A stretch of DNA of 46,809 nucleotides from Flavobacteriaceae bacterium (GCA_018608625.1 JABAZC010000048.1:1-46809), one strand, 5' to 3'. Shown: positions 1-7,831, numbered from the stretch's first letter. Program-made: numbers and translations. Notes: generated by a model not told the origin, from the letters alone.

Positions 1-417
1 AGACCAGTTAAAACAGTAGCCATTTCCACCTGCTAAAGGCCCTTTAGTATCAAACAAATAAAAGTCACAAACGGTTTCATAAGGAGTTAGTACATCAAAA
101 TTAAATTCATTTTTAATGGAAAAAACTTTGATGACCTCTACATTAAATGCTTGCAGAGATTTGCAAAACTCAGGTGTTTCTTCGCCATGCAATTGAACTG
201 CTTGCAAATTGTGAGTATTGATTTTTTCGACAATAGTATCAAAGGAAGCGTTGACAAAAACACCTACTTTTTTTATGGAAGGATAGAGGGTCGGGATCGA
301 CGCTGACACGTGACGCGAAGAGCCTTCATAAAATATAAAGCCCATATAATCAGGTTTAATCGCAGCAATCGCCTGAATATTATCGTCATATCGCATGCCA
401 CATACTTTTAGTTTCAT
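1..417 (-). CDS. trpF: Phosphoribosylanthranilate isomerase, N-terminal part (cut by window edge)
   Basis: Converts N-(5-phosphoribosyl)anthranilate to the carboxyphenylamino-deoxyribulose phosphate in cytoplasmic tryptophan synthesis. I translated the minus strand from ATG 417-415. It opens M-K-L-K-V-C-G-M, the TrpF signature in which the cysteine is the catalytic base, and continues with a TIM-barrel pattern including GFIFYEGSSRH and QLHGEE. The frame stays open for 139 codons to the window edge, so the C-terminus is missing. Its ATG overlaps the TGA of trpC (ATGA at 417-414), indicating translational coupling. The rest of the operon, presumably trpB and trpA, should lie to the left. Confidence 0.93.
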   Translation of the reverse strand, partial: MKLKVCGMRYDDNIQAIAAIKPDYMGFIFYEGSSRHVSASIPTLYPSIKKVGVFVNASFDTIVEKINTHNLQAVQLHGEETPEFCKSLQAFNVEVIKVFSIKNEFNFDVLTPYETVCDFYLFDTKGPLAGGNGYCFNWS

Positions 418-1202
418 GCGTTTAATAGATTTATAAAATCTGCTGCCGCTGCACCAGGGTTTTCTGTTTTCATAAAATTCTCACCAATTAAAAATCCTTT
501 ATAGCCATAGGGTTGTAAACTCTTAATGTCTTCCACGGTACGAATCCCACTCTCAGAAATTTTCACAAATTCGTCAGGGATGAGCCCGCTTAGAGTTCTG
601 CTCGTTTCTAAACTAACTTCAAACGTTTTAAGATTTCGATTGTTTACGCCAATCATATTGAGGGACGGCATGATTGATTTTTGTAATTCGTCCTCGTTAT
701 GAATTTCTAATAATACTTCCATTCCTAAACTTTGAGCAAGTCTTGAAAATGCTTGAATTTCGTCGCGACTCAAAATGGCAGCAATAAGTAAAATGACATC
801 GGCACCATAGGCTTTTGCTTCTACAATTTGATAAGTATCAATAATAAATTCTTTTCTAAGTAAGGGTATTTCACAACTTGCTCTTGAATTCAGTAAATCT
901 TCTAAACTCCCTCCAAAATATTTCATATCTGTTAACACGGACATTCCACAGGCTCCGGCAGTTTCATACCCTTTTGCCACGTCTTGGACGTTCAAATTTT
1001 GATTGATACAGTCCTTAGATGGTGAACGGCGTTTGTGTTCTGTTATGAGTCCTGATGTGCTATTTATTAGCCGTGTACTAAGTGATGGGGACTGGTGTTC
1101 AAATAAAACAGAGTGTTCTAGCTGCTTAATAGGAATCAGTTGTTTTCGAAGTGCGACTTCTGTGTGTTTATCAGTGACAATGCGATCTAAGATACTATTC
1201 AT
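414..1202 (-). CDS. trpC: Indole-3-glycerol phosphate synthase
   Basis: Closes the indole ring in tryptophan synthesis. The 262-residue length is normal for a monofunctional TrpC. Family motifs visible include EHKRRSPSK, with the substrate-binding lysine near residue 58, then LTDMKYFGGS, PLLRKEFIID, IGVNNRNLKTF and SESGI near the phosphate-binding end. It sits in the trp operon: the start codon overlaps the trpD stop by one base and the stop overlaps the trpF start. It is therefore probably coupled to both neighbours and controlled by the trp leader upstream of trpE. TrpC and TrpF are separate genes here, unlike the fused enterobacterial protein. Confidence 0.97.
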   Translation of the reverse strand: MNSILDRIVTDKHTEVALRKQLIPIKQLEHSVLFEHQSPSLSTRLINSTSGLITEHKRRSPSKDCINQNLNVQDVAKGYETAGACGMSVLTDMKYFGGSLEDLLNSRASCEIPLLRKEFIIDTYQIVEAKAYGADVILLIAAILSRDEIQAFSRLAQSLGMEVLLEIHNEDELQKSIMPSLNMIGVNNRNLKTFEVSLETSRTLSGLIPDEFVKISESGIRTVEDIKSLQPYGYKGFLIGENFMKTENPGAAAADFINLLNA

Positions 1203-2188
1203 TATAGGGCGATTAGTTTAGTGAGACATTTGTTTGCTTTTCCTGAGATAAGGGCTTCTTTGGCTAGTTCATATCCTTCAATATGTGTGAGCTGTTTGGC
1301 GGTTGCAATCGCTAAACCAGCATTGGCACACACTACATTATTTTGTGCTTCAGTGCCCTGTCCTCCTATAATTGTTTTAAAAATTTTGGAGGCCTCTGAA
1401 ACGGTATTTCCTCCGAAAATAGCTTCTTGGGTGTTGTTTTTTAACCCTAAATCTTCAGCTGAAAAGAGCACTTCCGATTTATTTGACACAATCTTAACCG
1501 AATTTGTTAGAGAGATTTCATCGTAGCCCCCTAGGTCATGAACAATACTGTAGTTTTTATCCGAGTCTTGATATAGGTAGGAGTAAAGCCGCAAAAGCTC
1601 TAAATTAAACACCCCTACCATTTGGTTGTTGGGAGCCGATGGGTTTACCATTGGTCCAAGCATATTAAAAAAAGTTTTAACTCCTAATTCACGTCGAATG
1701 GGTGCTACATTTTTCATCGCTGGATGAAACAAAGGCGCATGTAAAACGCAAATACCTGTAGTGGCAATGGCACGTTCTAAAAAGTCGACATCATTTGAAA
1801 AAGTTACGCCAAGCGATTCTAGTACGTTGGACGATCCACATGCAGAAGATACGCCGTAATTCCCGTGCTTAGCAACTGGTATGCCTGCGGCAGCTGTTAC
1901 AAACGAGGAAAGAGTTGAGATATTAAAGGTATCTTTGCCATCTCCACCTGTACCGCATAAATCGATGGGGTTGTAAGCCGATAAATCCACTGGAAAACAC
2001 AGTTCTAAAAGTGCATTTCTAAATCCTTTTAATTCTTCCAGGGTGACACTCCGCATCATAAAAACAGTAAGAAAAGAAGCAATTTGACTTTGGTTATAGT
2101 CCCCTTTAGAGATATTTATCAAAACCTGTTTCGCTTGATCAGCAGAAATAGTTTCATAATTAATTAGTCTATTTAAAATATGTTTCAT
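1202..2188 (-). CDS. trpD: Anthranilate phosphoribosyltransferase
   Basis: Transfers the phosphoribosyl group of PRPP to anthranilate in the cytoplasm. The 328-residue protein has the family pattern: an N-terminal helical region with a YNQSQIASFLTVFMMR segment, the PRPP/glycine-rich motif DLCGTGGDGKDTFNIST (about residues 76-92), AKHGN with the phosphate-binding residues, and ELGVKTFFNMLGPMVNP. It is a stand-alone TrpD, not fused to TrpG. It follows trpG by 18 bases and touches trpC with a one-base overlap, as expected in an operon. No key residue appears to be missing. Confidence 0.97.
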   Translation of the reverse strand: MKHILNRLINYETISADQAKQVLINISKGDYNQSQIASFLTVFMMRSVTLEELKGFRNALLELCFPVDLSAYNPIDLCGTGGDGKDTFNISTLSSFVTAAAGIPVAKHGNYGVSSACGSSNVLESLGVTFSNDVDFLERAIATTGICVLHAPLFHPAMKNVAPIRRELGVKTFFNMLGPMVNPSAPNNQMVGVFNLELLRLYSYLYQDSDKNYSIVHDLGGYDEISLTNSVKIVSNKSEVLFSAEDLGLKNNTQEAIFGGNTVSEASKIFKTIIGGQGTEAQNNVVCANAGLAIATAKQLTHIEGYELAKEALISGKANKCLTKLIAL

Positions 2189-2206
2189 TTGTTTTTTTTG
2201 ATCAAA

Positions 2207-2773
2207 TTAGGAGTTAATCCAGTTTTTTAGGAGTTGTTTTCCTTGAGGAGTGAGTACTGATTCTGGGTGAAACTGTACACCCTTCACATCATATATTTTA
2301 TGCCTCAAAGACATCACCTGTCCGTTGTTGTCAATTGAAGTAGCTTCCAAAACATCAGGTAGGTTAGCATCTACAACCCATGAATGGTATCGTCCAACCT
2401 GTAGAGTTGGTCCCAATTGATCAAATAGAATTTCGTCTTTTACCACAATAGTTACATCTGTGTGAACTCCGTGATATACCTCCTCTAAATTCACAAGTTG
2501 CCCTCCAAATACATCCCCAATAGCTTGTTGTCCTAGACATACACCTAGAATACTTTTGTTTGATGCATACCGCTTAATTACAGCATTTAATAAACCAGCT
2601 TCTTCTGGGATTCCTGGGCCTGGTGAGAGAAGTATTTTATCGAAATACTCAATATCATCTAAGTCAAACTTATCATTCCTAAGGACTGTTACTTCGCATT
2701 CTAGATCTTCTAGGTAATGCACCAGATTAAAGGTAAAGCTGTCGTAATTATCGATGACTACTATTTTTTTCAT
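2207..2773 (-). CDS. trpG: Anthranilate synthase component II (glutamine amidotransferase)
   Basis: Supplies ammonia from glutamine to TrpE for anthranilate formation. The 188-residue class I amidotransferase shows the oxyanion motif SPGPGIPEEAG, the nucleophile elbow GVCLGQQAIG with Cys79, and the C-terminal VQFHPES carrying the catalytic His and Glu. It starts two bases after the trpE stop, so the two subunits are likely translationally linked. Some organisms share this subunit with folate synthesis (PabA). The position between trpE and trpD makes a tryptophan role the main one here, although dual use cannot be excluded from sequence. Confidence 0.96.
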   Translation of the reverse strand: MKKIVVIDNYDSFTFNLVHYLEDLECEVTVLRNDKFDLDDIEYFDKILLSPGPGIPEEAGLLNAVIKRYASNKSILGVCLGQQAIGDVFGGQLVNLEEVYHGVHTDVTIVVKDEILFDQLGPTLQVGRYHSWVVDANLPDVLEATSIDNNGQVMSLRHKIYDVKGVQFHPESVLTPQGKQLLKNWINS

Positions 2774-2775
2774 AT

Positions 2776-4176
2776 TTAAATTGTTTCAGCAAGTTTAATT
2801 GCTTTTGTTAAAGCCCCTAGTTTGTTATACACTTCTTGAAGTTCATTTTCTGAACTTGATTTTGAAACGATTCCTGCGCCTGCCTGCCAATGCAGTTGAT
2901 AGTCTTTACTTAAAAAGGTGCGAATCATAATAGCATGGGTGTAATTCCCATGGAAATCCATAAATCCGATAGCCCCTCCATAAAAGGCACGGCTTGTTTT
3001 TTCGTATTTTTCAATGAGTTGCATTGCTTTATGCTTAGGTGCGCCACTAAGGGTTCCCGCTGGAAACGTATCTGCCACAATTTGCATGGTTGGTGTATTT
3101 TCTTTAACTGCTCCAATGACTTTGCTGACTAAGTGAATTACATGTGAGAAAAACTGAACTTCTCTATATTTTTCAACAACAACATCTGTGCAGTGTCGGC
3201 TCAAATCGTTTCTAGCTAGGTCTACCAGCATGACGTGCTCACTATTTTCTTTTTTATCAGCTACTAACTTCTTTGCCAGTTCAGCATCTTTCAAATCATC
3301 TCCTGTTCGCGCAAATGTACCAGCAATAGGGTGAATTTCTGCTTTTTGATTTTCTACAACAAGCTGTGCTTCCGGAGAGCTTCCAAAAATTTTGAATTTA
3401 CCGTAGTCAAAATAAAACAAGAAGGGGGAGGGGTTAATGCTTCGAAGCGCACGATACACATTAAAATCATCTCCTTTAAAATCTTGTTGAAATTTCTTTG
3501 ATAAAACCAATTGAAATACGTCACCGCGGTTGCAGTGTTTTTTAGCTAAATCGACATTAGATTTAAAGGCTTTGTCTGTTAAGTTAGAACTGATCTTTCC
3601 TTTTGATTTGAAATCATAAGAAGAAAAGCTTTGCATTTTTATCAGATGATCAATAGCCTCTATATTGCTCTCACGTTCAAAGCAATGTGCAAAGAGATAG
3701 GCCTCATTTTTGAAATGGTTAATCGCTATAATGTTCTGATAAACGGCATAATACATATCCGGAATTTCAATCGAGTGGTCTTTTTTTGAAATGGTAATAT
3801 CTTCAAAATACTTAACAGCATCATAAGCTGTAAACCCAAACATCCCATTATTGATAAACTTGAACGTTTTGTCGTTTTGAGTTTCAAATTGCTTGGTAAA
3901 GGCATCGATTTCTGCCGTCACCATATCCGATTCTACAGTCTTGGTTTCAAATGTATGGTCAGGGTATGTTTTAGTAATCAGGTTAGCTTCTACTTTTATG
4001 GAGGCTATAGGGTTGCAGCAGATGTAAGAAAAGCTATTATCATTGCCGTGGTAGTCGCTACTTTCAAGTAGAATACTATTAGGGAATTGATCTCGAATTT
4101 TTAGATACACGCTTACGGGCGATATTGTATCTGCCAGTATTTTTTTATAATGTGTTTTTAGCTTAAAATTTTTCAT
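2776..4176 (-). CDS. trpE: Anthranilate synthase component I
   Basis: Commits chorismate to tryptophan. I place the start at ATG 4176-4174 (MKNFKLKTHYKKIL, 466 residues). A longer frame back to 4227 exists, but its extra 17 codons run through the leader terminator and show no family resemblance. The feedback-site motif LLES is at residues 36-39, typical of Trp-inhibited TrpE. The chorismate-binding half contains QLVLSKKF, HPIAGTFARTGDD, HVMLVDLARND, FPAGTLSGAPKHKAM and GGAIGFMDFHGN. The start codon directly follows the U-tract of a hairpin. It is the first structural gene of the operon, ahead of trpG. Confidence 0.96.
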   Translation of the reverse strand: MKNFKLKTHYKKILADTISPVSVYLKIRDQFPNSILLESSDYHGNDNSFSYICCNPIASIKVEANLITKTYPDHTFETKTVESDMVTAEIDAFTKQFETQNDKTFKFINNGMFGFTAYDAVKYFEDITISKKDHSIEIPDMYYAVYQNIIAINHFKNEAYLFAHCFERESNIEAIDHLIKMQSFSSYDFKSKGKISSNLTDKAFKSNVDLAKKHCNRGDVFQLVLSKKFQQDFKGDDFNVYRALRSINPSPFLFYFDYGKFKIFGSSPEAQLVVENQKAEIHPIAGTFARTGDDLKDAELAKKLVADKKENSEHVMLVDLARNDLSRHCTDVVVEKYREVQFFSHVIHLVSKVIGAVKENTPTMQIVADTFPAGTLSGAPKHKAMQLIEKYEKTSRAFYGGAIGFMDFHGNYTHAIMIRTFLSKDYQLHWQAGAGIVSKSSSENELQEVYNKLGALTKAIKLAETI

Positions 4177-4208
4177 AAAAAAAAGGCTTGTCGTGAATGA
4201 CAAGCCTT
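4177..4208 (-). terminator. trp operon attenuator terminator
   Basis: Read on the minus strand this is a perfect 10-bp stem (4208-4199 with 4192-4183, arms AAGGCTTGTC and GACAAGCCTT), a 6-base loop and a run of eight T at 4184-4177. The trpE ATG follows immediately at 4176. The position between a Trp-rich leader peptide and trpE makes it an intrinsic attenuator rather than the end of another gene. A competing antiterminator is plausible: bases 4238-4229 (ACACCCTTTG) can pair with 4209-4200 (CAAGGCTTGT) at 8 of 10 positions, including one G-U pair. Confidence 0.9.
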
Positions 4209-4239
4209 GGTATTTTGATTTAAACAAACAAAGGGTGTA

Positions 4240-4296
4240 TCACGATTTGATTTTTCGAGAGTTCCACCACCAAATATTGTTTAAAGTAAAGTTCAT
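4240..4296 (-). CDS. trpL: trp operon leader peptide with three tandem Trp codons
   Basis: A short minus-strand frame, ATG 4296 to TGA 4240, encodes 18 residues: M-N-F-T-L-N-N-I-W-W-W-N-S-R-K-I-K-S. Codons 9-11 are TGG TGG TGG (4272-4264). It lies just after a good promoter and about 30 bases before the attenuator hairpin of trpE. This is the layout of a ribosome-mediated attenuator: stalling at the Trp codons under tryptophan shortage would favour the antiterminator. GGTG within the Trp codons can pair with CACC just after the stop codon, a weak candidate for the 1:2 pause hairpin. I inferred this peptide from context; conservation was not checked. Confidence 0.88.
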   Translation of the reverse strand: MNFTLNNIWWWNSRKIKS

Positions 4297-4312
4297 ATTG
4301 TTTTTATTGATT

Positions 4313-4344
4313 CAAATGTAATAACGTTTTCTTTAAATGCAAAA
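4313..4344 (-). promoter_or_regulatory. Promoter of the trp operon
   Basis: On the minus strand, TTTG (4343-4340, preceded by another T at 4344) is followed after exactly 19 bases by TACATTTG (4320-4313). This is an exact match to the Bacteroidota -33/-7 pattern TTTG-N19-TAnnTTTG. The expected start site lies about 5-8 bases downstream, giving a leader of roughly 10 bases before the leader-peptide ATG at 4296. Confidence 0.8.
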
Positions 4345-4361
4345 CAAAAAACTAATATTTT

Positions 4362-4934
4362 TTAAAATTTTAATTTTACGTTCAAATCAAATTCATCATA
4401 GATAGCTTTGTCTTTAAGCCCTTCAAAGAAACTTCCAGACTTATAACTGATGCCGTATTTAGTACGATCAATTTTAAATGAAGTTGATGCACTATTTTCA
4501 GTAAGTGCTAAATCGAAAGAAACCTCATTTGTAACTCCTTTGATAGTCATATCTCCTACTACCGTGTAGCCCGATTTGCTTTCAGTAACAGATGTAAATA
4601 CGAGTGTTGCAGTTTTGTGATTATTTACTCCAAAAAAATCATCTGCTTTCAAGTGTCCATCAAGTTTCTTTTTATAATTTCCTTGAATATCAGTCGTGTT
4701 GATAGTCGTCATGTCCATTGCAAATTTCCCGCCAACTAACGTATTTCCCTTGAAATCAAGAGATCCATTAAGTAAGTTAATAGTTCCTTCGTGTTGGCCA
4801 GTAACTTTATAGCCGACCCAGTTGATCACACTCTCAGCAACATTTATGTTTTTAGAATCATTAGTCGTGTAAGCCGATAATACTACAGCAAGTAAAACAA
4901 GTGTAGATTTTAATATTGATTTCTTTAAGTTCAT
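4362..4934 (-). CDS. YceI-family protein (lipocalin-like, predicted exported)
   Basis: The 190-residue protein has a hydrophobic N-terminus (residues 6-22) suggesting a signal peptide, then a YceI-type beta-barrel pattern: SVINWVGYKVTGQHEGTI, NTLVGGKFAMDMTTI, HLKADDFFGVNNH, VVGDMTIKGVTNEVSF and KIDRTKYGISYKSGSFF. YceI proteins bind isoprenoid or amphiphilic molecules in the periplasm; the ligand here cannot be read from sequence. It is a single gene divergent from the following redox group, with its own -7 box. It ends only about 20 bases from the trp promoter region and is not part of the trp operon. Confidence 0.88.
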   Translation of the reverse strand: MNLKKSILKSTLVLLAVVLSAYTTNDSKNINVAESVINWVGYKVTGQHEGTINLLNGSLDFKGNTLVGGKFAMDMTTINTTDIQGNYKKKLDGHLKADDFFGVNNHKTATLVFTSVTESKSGYTVVGDMTIKGVTNEVSFDLALTENSASTSFKIDRTKYGISYKSGSFFEGLKDKAIYDEFDLNVKLKF

Positions 4935-4957
4935 GATTAATTTTTAAAATTCAATTA

Positions 4958-4965
4958 CAAATATA
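4958..4965 (-). promoter_or_regulatory. -7 box upstream of the YceI-like gene
   Basis: TATATTTG on the minus strand matches TAnnTTTG exactly and lies 23 bases before the ATG at 4934. No clear TTG box is present about 19 bases further upstream, so only the -7 element is supported. Confidence 0.5.
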
Positions 4966-5054
4966 GATTTTTTTATATTTTTAAGGCCATATGTCCCTTA
5001 ATAATTTTCTGTTAATTTTTTAGGCTACTCAGTGAGTTTTTTTAACTTTATCGG

Positions 5055-5564
5055 ATGAAATATCTTTTTATTTTAGTTGTTTCCTGTTTTTTATCTTGCA
5101 AGTCAGAGGTCAAAACTGAGGTCAAGCTTACAGCGAACTTACCTCCTTTGGAAATTCATGATTTCTCAGGCGTTGAGCCGTATTTAAACCTAGAGGGACC
5201 TAAAACTTATGTTGTTAATTTTTGGGCTACATGGTGTGCTCCCTGCGTAAAAGAGTTGCCGTATTTTGAGGCTATACAAGCCAAATATATTGAAGATGTT
5301 GAGGTTATTTTGATTAGCTTGGATTTCCCACGTCAATATGAATCCAAATTAAAACCTTTTTTATATAAACACCAATTGAAGTCCAAGGTAGTTGTTTTAG
5401 ATGATCCCGACATGAATTATTGGATTCCAAAGGTGGATAGTAACTGGGATGGAGCCATTCCGGTATCACTTATTTATAACAGTTCAAAACGAAGCTTTTA
5501 TAAGCGTACCTTTGCTTATAACGAGTTAGAAGCAGAGCTCAAGACTTTTTTAACCACTAAATAA
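5055..5564 (+). CDS. TlpA/ResA-type thioredoxin lipoprotein
   Basis: A 169-residue membrane-anchored thiol-disulfide protein. The N-terminus ends in a lipobox (F-L-S-C, Cys15), suggesting attachment in the cell envelope. The thioredoxin fold carries FWATWCAPCVKELPYF, with active-site Cys61 and Cys64, and later a cis-proline region at AIPVSLIY. Such proteins usually reduce or oxidise envelope thiols, for example in cytochrome c maturation, but no cytochrome gene is nearby. It is the first of four same-strand genes; the next starts six bases after its stop, and together they form a probable redox/sulfur operon. Confidence 0.88.
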   Translation: MKYLFILVVSCFLSCKSEVKTEVKLTANLPPLEIHDFSGVEPYLNLEGPKTYVVNFWATWCAPCVKELPYFEAIQAKYIEDVEVILISLDFPRQYESKLKPFLYKHQLKSKVVVLDDPDMNYWIPKVDSNWDGAIPVSLIYNSSKRSFYKRTFAYNELEAELKTFLTTK

Positions 5565-5570
5565 AACCTA

Positions 5571-6170
5571 ATGAATGTAATTTATAGCTTATTGATCTTC
5601 TTTGCCGCAGTATTAACAACTGATTCGGTTGATAATGGGTATGACATTGGAGACATAGCAACCGACTTTAATCTTGAAAATATTGATGGTAAATTTGTAT
5701 CGCTTTCCGATTTTAACGATGCTAAAGGGTTTATAATTGTGTTCACTTGTAACACTTGTCCTTACGCGGTTTTGTATGAAGATCGCATTGAAGCACTTAA
5801 TAAAAAATATGCATCACAAGGCTACCCATTGATAGCTATTATGCCTAACAATGTGCAAACAAAGCCAGGCGATTCAATGAAATCAATGAAGCAAAGAGCC
5901 ATTGATAAAGGGTTTACATTCCCGTATTTAATGGATGCTGGTCAAAAAATATATCCTCAATATGGAGCTACAAAAACACCTCATGTATACATTTTAGAAT
6001 CCACGACCCGTGGGCCAGTAGTCAGGTATATTGGTGGGATAGACGACAATTACAAAGATGCCACTTTAGTGAAAACAAATTATGTTGAAGATGCGATTGA
6101 AGCGCTTAAGAAAGGCAATTTAATTAAGCAAACGACAACTAAAGCGATAGGCTGTTCTATCAAATTATAA
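5571..6170 (+). CDS. Exported redoxin (AhpC/TSA-like thioredoxin-fold protein)
   Basis: A 199-residue protein with a short hydrophobic start (IYSLLIFFAAVLTT), likely a signal peptide, followed by a peroxiredoxin-like domain: DIATDFNLENIDG, VSLSDFNDAKGFIIVF, then the CxxC site C-N-T-C (Cys60 and Cys63) before PYAVLYEDRIEAL. The C-N-T-C/P-Y pattern is common in bacterial redoxin-domain proteins of unknown substrate, and TKTPHVYIL carries the cis-proline. It follows the TlpA-like gene by six bases and precedes a rhodanese gene. A thiol oxidoreductase role in the envelope is likely; peroxidase activity is not established. Confidence 0.83.
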   Translation: MNVIYSLLIFFAAVLTTDSVDNGYDIGDIATDFNLENIDGKFVSLSDFNDAKGFIIVFTCNTCPYAVLYEDRIEALNKKYASQGYPLIAIMPNNVQTKPGDSMKSMKQRAIDKGFTFPYLMDAGQKIYPQYGATKTPHVYILESTTRGPVVRYIGGIDDNYKDATLVKTNYVEDAIEALKKGNLIKQTTTKAIGCSIKL

Positions 6171-6204
6171 CCTCAAATTAGTATTTAATTTAATAAAATA
6201 TTTT

Positions 6205-6519
6205 ATGATTGAATTATCACAAAAAGATTGGTCCTCTCAGTTGGAAGCCGATTCAGAATCAGTTATTATGGATGTTCGCACCCAAGAAGAGGTGGAGGAA
6301 GGAATGATCCCTGAAGCGCTTCACATGGATATATATAATGGACAAAAGTTTATCTCAAGTCTTGAGAAGCTTGATAAATCCTTAGGCTATTATGTGTATT
6401 GCAGGTCTGGAAATCGAAGTGCTCAAGCCTGTTCCATTATGGGCCAATTGGGTTTTAAGTCGACGTTTAATCTAGTTGGAGGCTTTTTAGGATGGACCGG
6501 CCCTTTCGTGACGCCTTAA
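6205..6519 (+). CDS. Single-domain rhodanese, cytoplasmic
   Basis: A 104-residue protein made of one rhodanese domain: VIMDVRTQEEVEEGMIPEAL, then the active-site loop Y-C-R-S-G-N-R-S with Cys66 as the predicted persulfide-carrying residue, and a closing LVGGFLGWTGP. No signal peptide is visible, so it probably acts in the cytoplasm. Rhodaneses move sulfane sulfur to acceptors such as cyanide, thiols or proteins; the acceptor is unknown here. A second rhodanese, this one a lipoprotein, starts two bases after its stop, which suggests a cytoplasm/envelope pair. Confidence 0.88.
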   Translation: MIELSQKDWSSQLEADSESVIMDVRTQEEVEEGMIPEALHMDIYNGQKFISSLEKLDKSLGYYVYCRSGNRSAQACSIMGQLGFKSTFNLVGGFLGWTGPFVTP

Positions 6520-6521
6520 TT

Positions 6522-6914
6522 ATGGGTTTTAGTAAGCTAGGTTATTTCTTTTTAATAGTGATCAGCTTTTTAAGCTGTAAAAGTGGTGACTTTAATTCCG
6601 TACAGCTTATTACCAATGATGAATTTGAAAGAGTTTCTAAAATTAATGGCATTCAGCTGGTTGATGTTAGAACGGCTGAGGAGTACGCAGAAGGGCATAT
6701 TTTAAATTCTATAAACATTGATTTTCTAGGTCCTAATTTCGAATTTGACATCAAAAAATTAGATAAAAACTCTCCCATTATTGTGTACTGTCAACGGGGT
6801 AGTAGAAGCGCTAAGAGCGCTTTAAAACTACGTTCCAATTCCTTTGTAAAAGTCTATGACTTAGAAGGAGGTTTTTATAAATGGTTGTCTAATGGGGGGA
6901 GTGTTAAAAAGTAA
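6522..6914 (+). CDS. Rhodanese-domain lipoprotein
   Basis: I place the start at ATG 6522 (MGFSKLGYFFLIVISFLSC), two bases after the previous stop. A longer frame from 6492 would overlap the upstream rhodanese and spoil the signal peptide. The 130-residue product has a lipobox with Cys19, then one rhodanese domain with LVDVRTAEEYAEGHI and active loop Y-C-Q-R-G-S-R-S (Cys90), closing with LEGGFYKWLSNGG. It is predicted to sit in the cell envelope. It ends the four-gene redox group and its stop lies 10 bases from the convergent nucleotidyltransferase gene. Confidence 0.87.
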   Translation: MGFSKLGYFFLIVISFLSCKSGDFNSVQLITNDEFERVSKINGIQLVDVRTAEEYAEGHILNSINIDFLGPNFEFDIKKLDKNSPIIVYCQRGSRSAKSALKLRSNSFVKVYDLEGGFYKWLSNGGSVKK

Positions 6915-6924
6915 TATAGTTAAT

Positions 6925-7809
6925 TTAAGCCCACAACGGAGTTGAGTAGGCACCTTGGTTGGTAAGCTCAGCAAGTGTTGTAACAGCCAGTTCTTTGTCA
7001 TCGTAATAAGTCACTCCAAACCAGTTGCTTTTGGCTTCAATAACTTCAACAGTTATATGTCCGTTTTCCATCATTTCTTGAGTCACAAAAGGCAAGTAAA
7101 TTTCGCTTTTTTCAAGGTTATCAGGGTTTTCTAAAAACTTTTTAAAGTAAGCTTCGATATAATTAAATATGGACGCATTACAAATCCAGAAATTCATAGA
7201 TACAGCTGAGTTGGGATCAAGAATTACTCCCGAGTCTTCATCAATAATTTGTGTATTTTTTTCTAAGATTTTAGTCCGCTCTATAATTGATTTTAAACGC
7301 TTGTTTTCTACTTTACAAACGCCTCTAGAAACAGATCCAAATTCAGAAAGAGTATTTTTAAGGCTATATGCTACAAGGGCGAAATTAGAAGAGGATTGAT
7401 TGTTTTTCATGAATTCAGCCGCCCCTTGAAAAGCATTTTGACCATAATAATCATCCGCATTTATAATTACAAAATCTCCTGAAATAACATTTCTAGCGGT
7501 CCAAACAGCATGGGCAGTTCCCCATGGTTTTTCGCGCTCTGTTATTAACGAAACTCCTTTTGGAATGTCTTTTATGTCCTGAACTAAGACATCTAGTTTT
7601 ACGTTGCCAGGAAGACGTTCTGAAAGATAAGTTTCTAAGAATGTTTTGTTAGCTGATTTGGTAATAACTACAATGTGATTAAAGTTATTTTTTAGTGCAT
7701 CAGAAATACTAAACTCCATTAGGAATTCTTTTGCTGGACCTAAATCGTCAAATTGTTTTAATTTTCCATAGCGACTACCGCTTCCAGCAGCCATAAGTAA
7801 TAGGGTCAT
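6925..7809 (-). CDS. Sugar-phosphate-type nucleotidyltransferase
   Basis: A 294-residue protein starting with the nucleotidyltransferase signature LLLMAAGSGSRYGKLKQF, which contains the G-x-G-x-R phosphate-binding loop. This is followed by a Rossmann-like pattern with PWGTAHAVW and FVIINADDYYG, where the metal-binding Asp residues are expected. These enzymes join NTP and a sugar phosphate. The exact sugar cannot be read, and the family in Bacteroidota is usually annotated only as nucleotidyltransferase. It is a single minus-strand gene between two plus-strand units, with its own -7 box upstream, so it is probably transcribed alone. Confidence 0.82.
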   Translation of the reverse strand: MTLLLMAAGSGSRYGKLKQFDDLGPAKEFLMEFSISDALKNNFNHIVVITKSANKTFLETYLSERLPGNVKLDVLVQDIKDIPKGVSLITEREKPWGTAHAVWTARNVISGDFVIINADDYYGQNAFQGAAEFMKNNQSSSNFALVAYSLKNTLSEFGSVSRGVCKVENKRLKSIIERTKILEKNTQIIDEDSGVILDPNSAVSMNFWICNASIFNYIEAYFKKFLENPDNLEKSEIYLPFVTQEMMENGHITVEVIEAKSNWFGVTYYDDKELAVTTLAELTNQGAYSTPLWA

Positions 7810-7831
7810 GTTTTATAAGATTTGTTCAATG

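Noticed and set aside
4177-4227. N-terminal extension of trpE to an ATG at 4227
   Set aside because: The extra 17 codons translate the attenuator hairpin and give a sequence unrelated to TrpE; family similarity starts at MKNFKLK from 4176.
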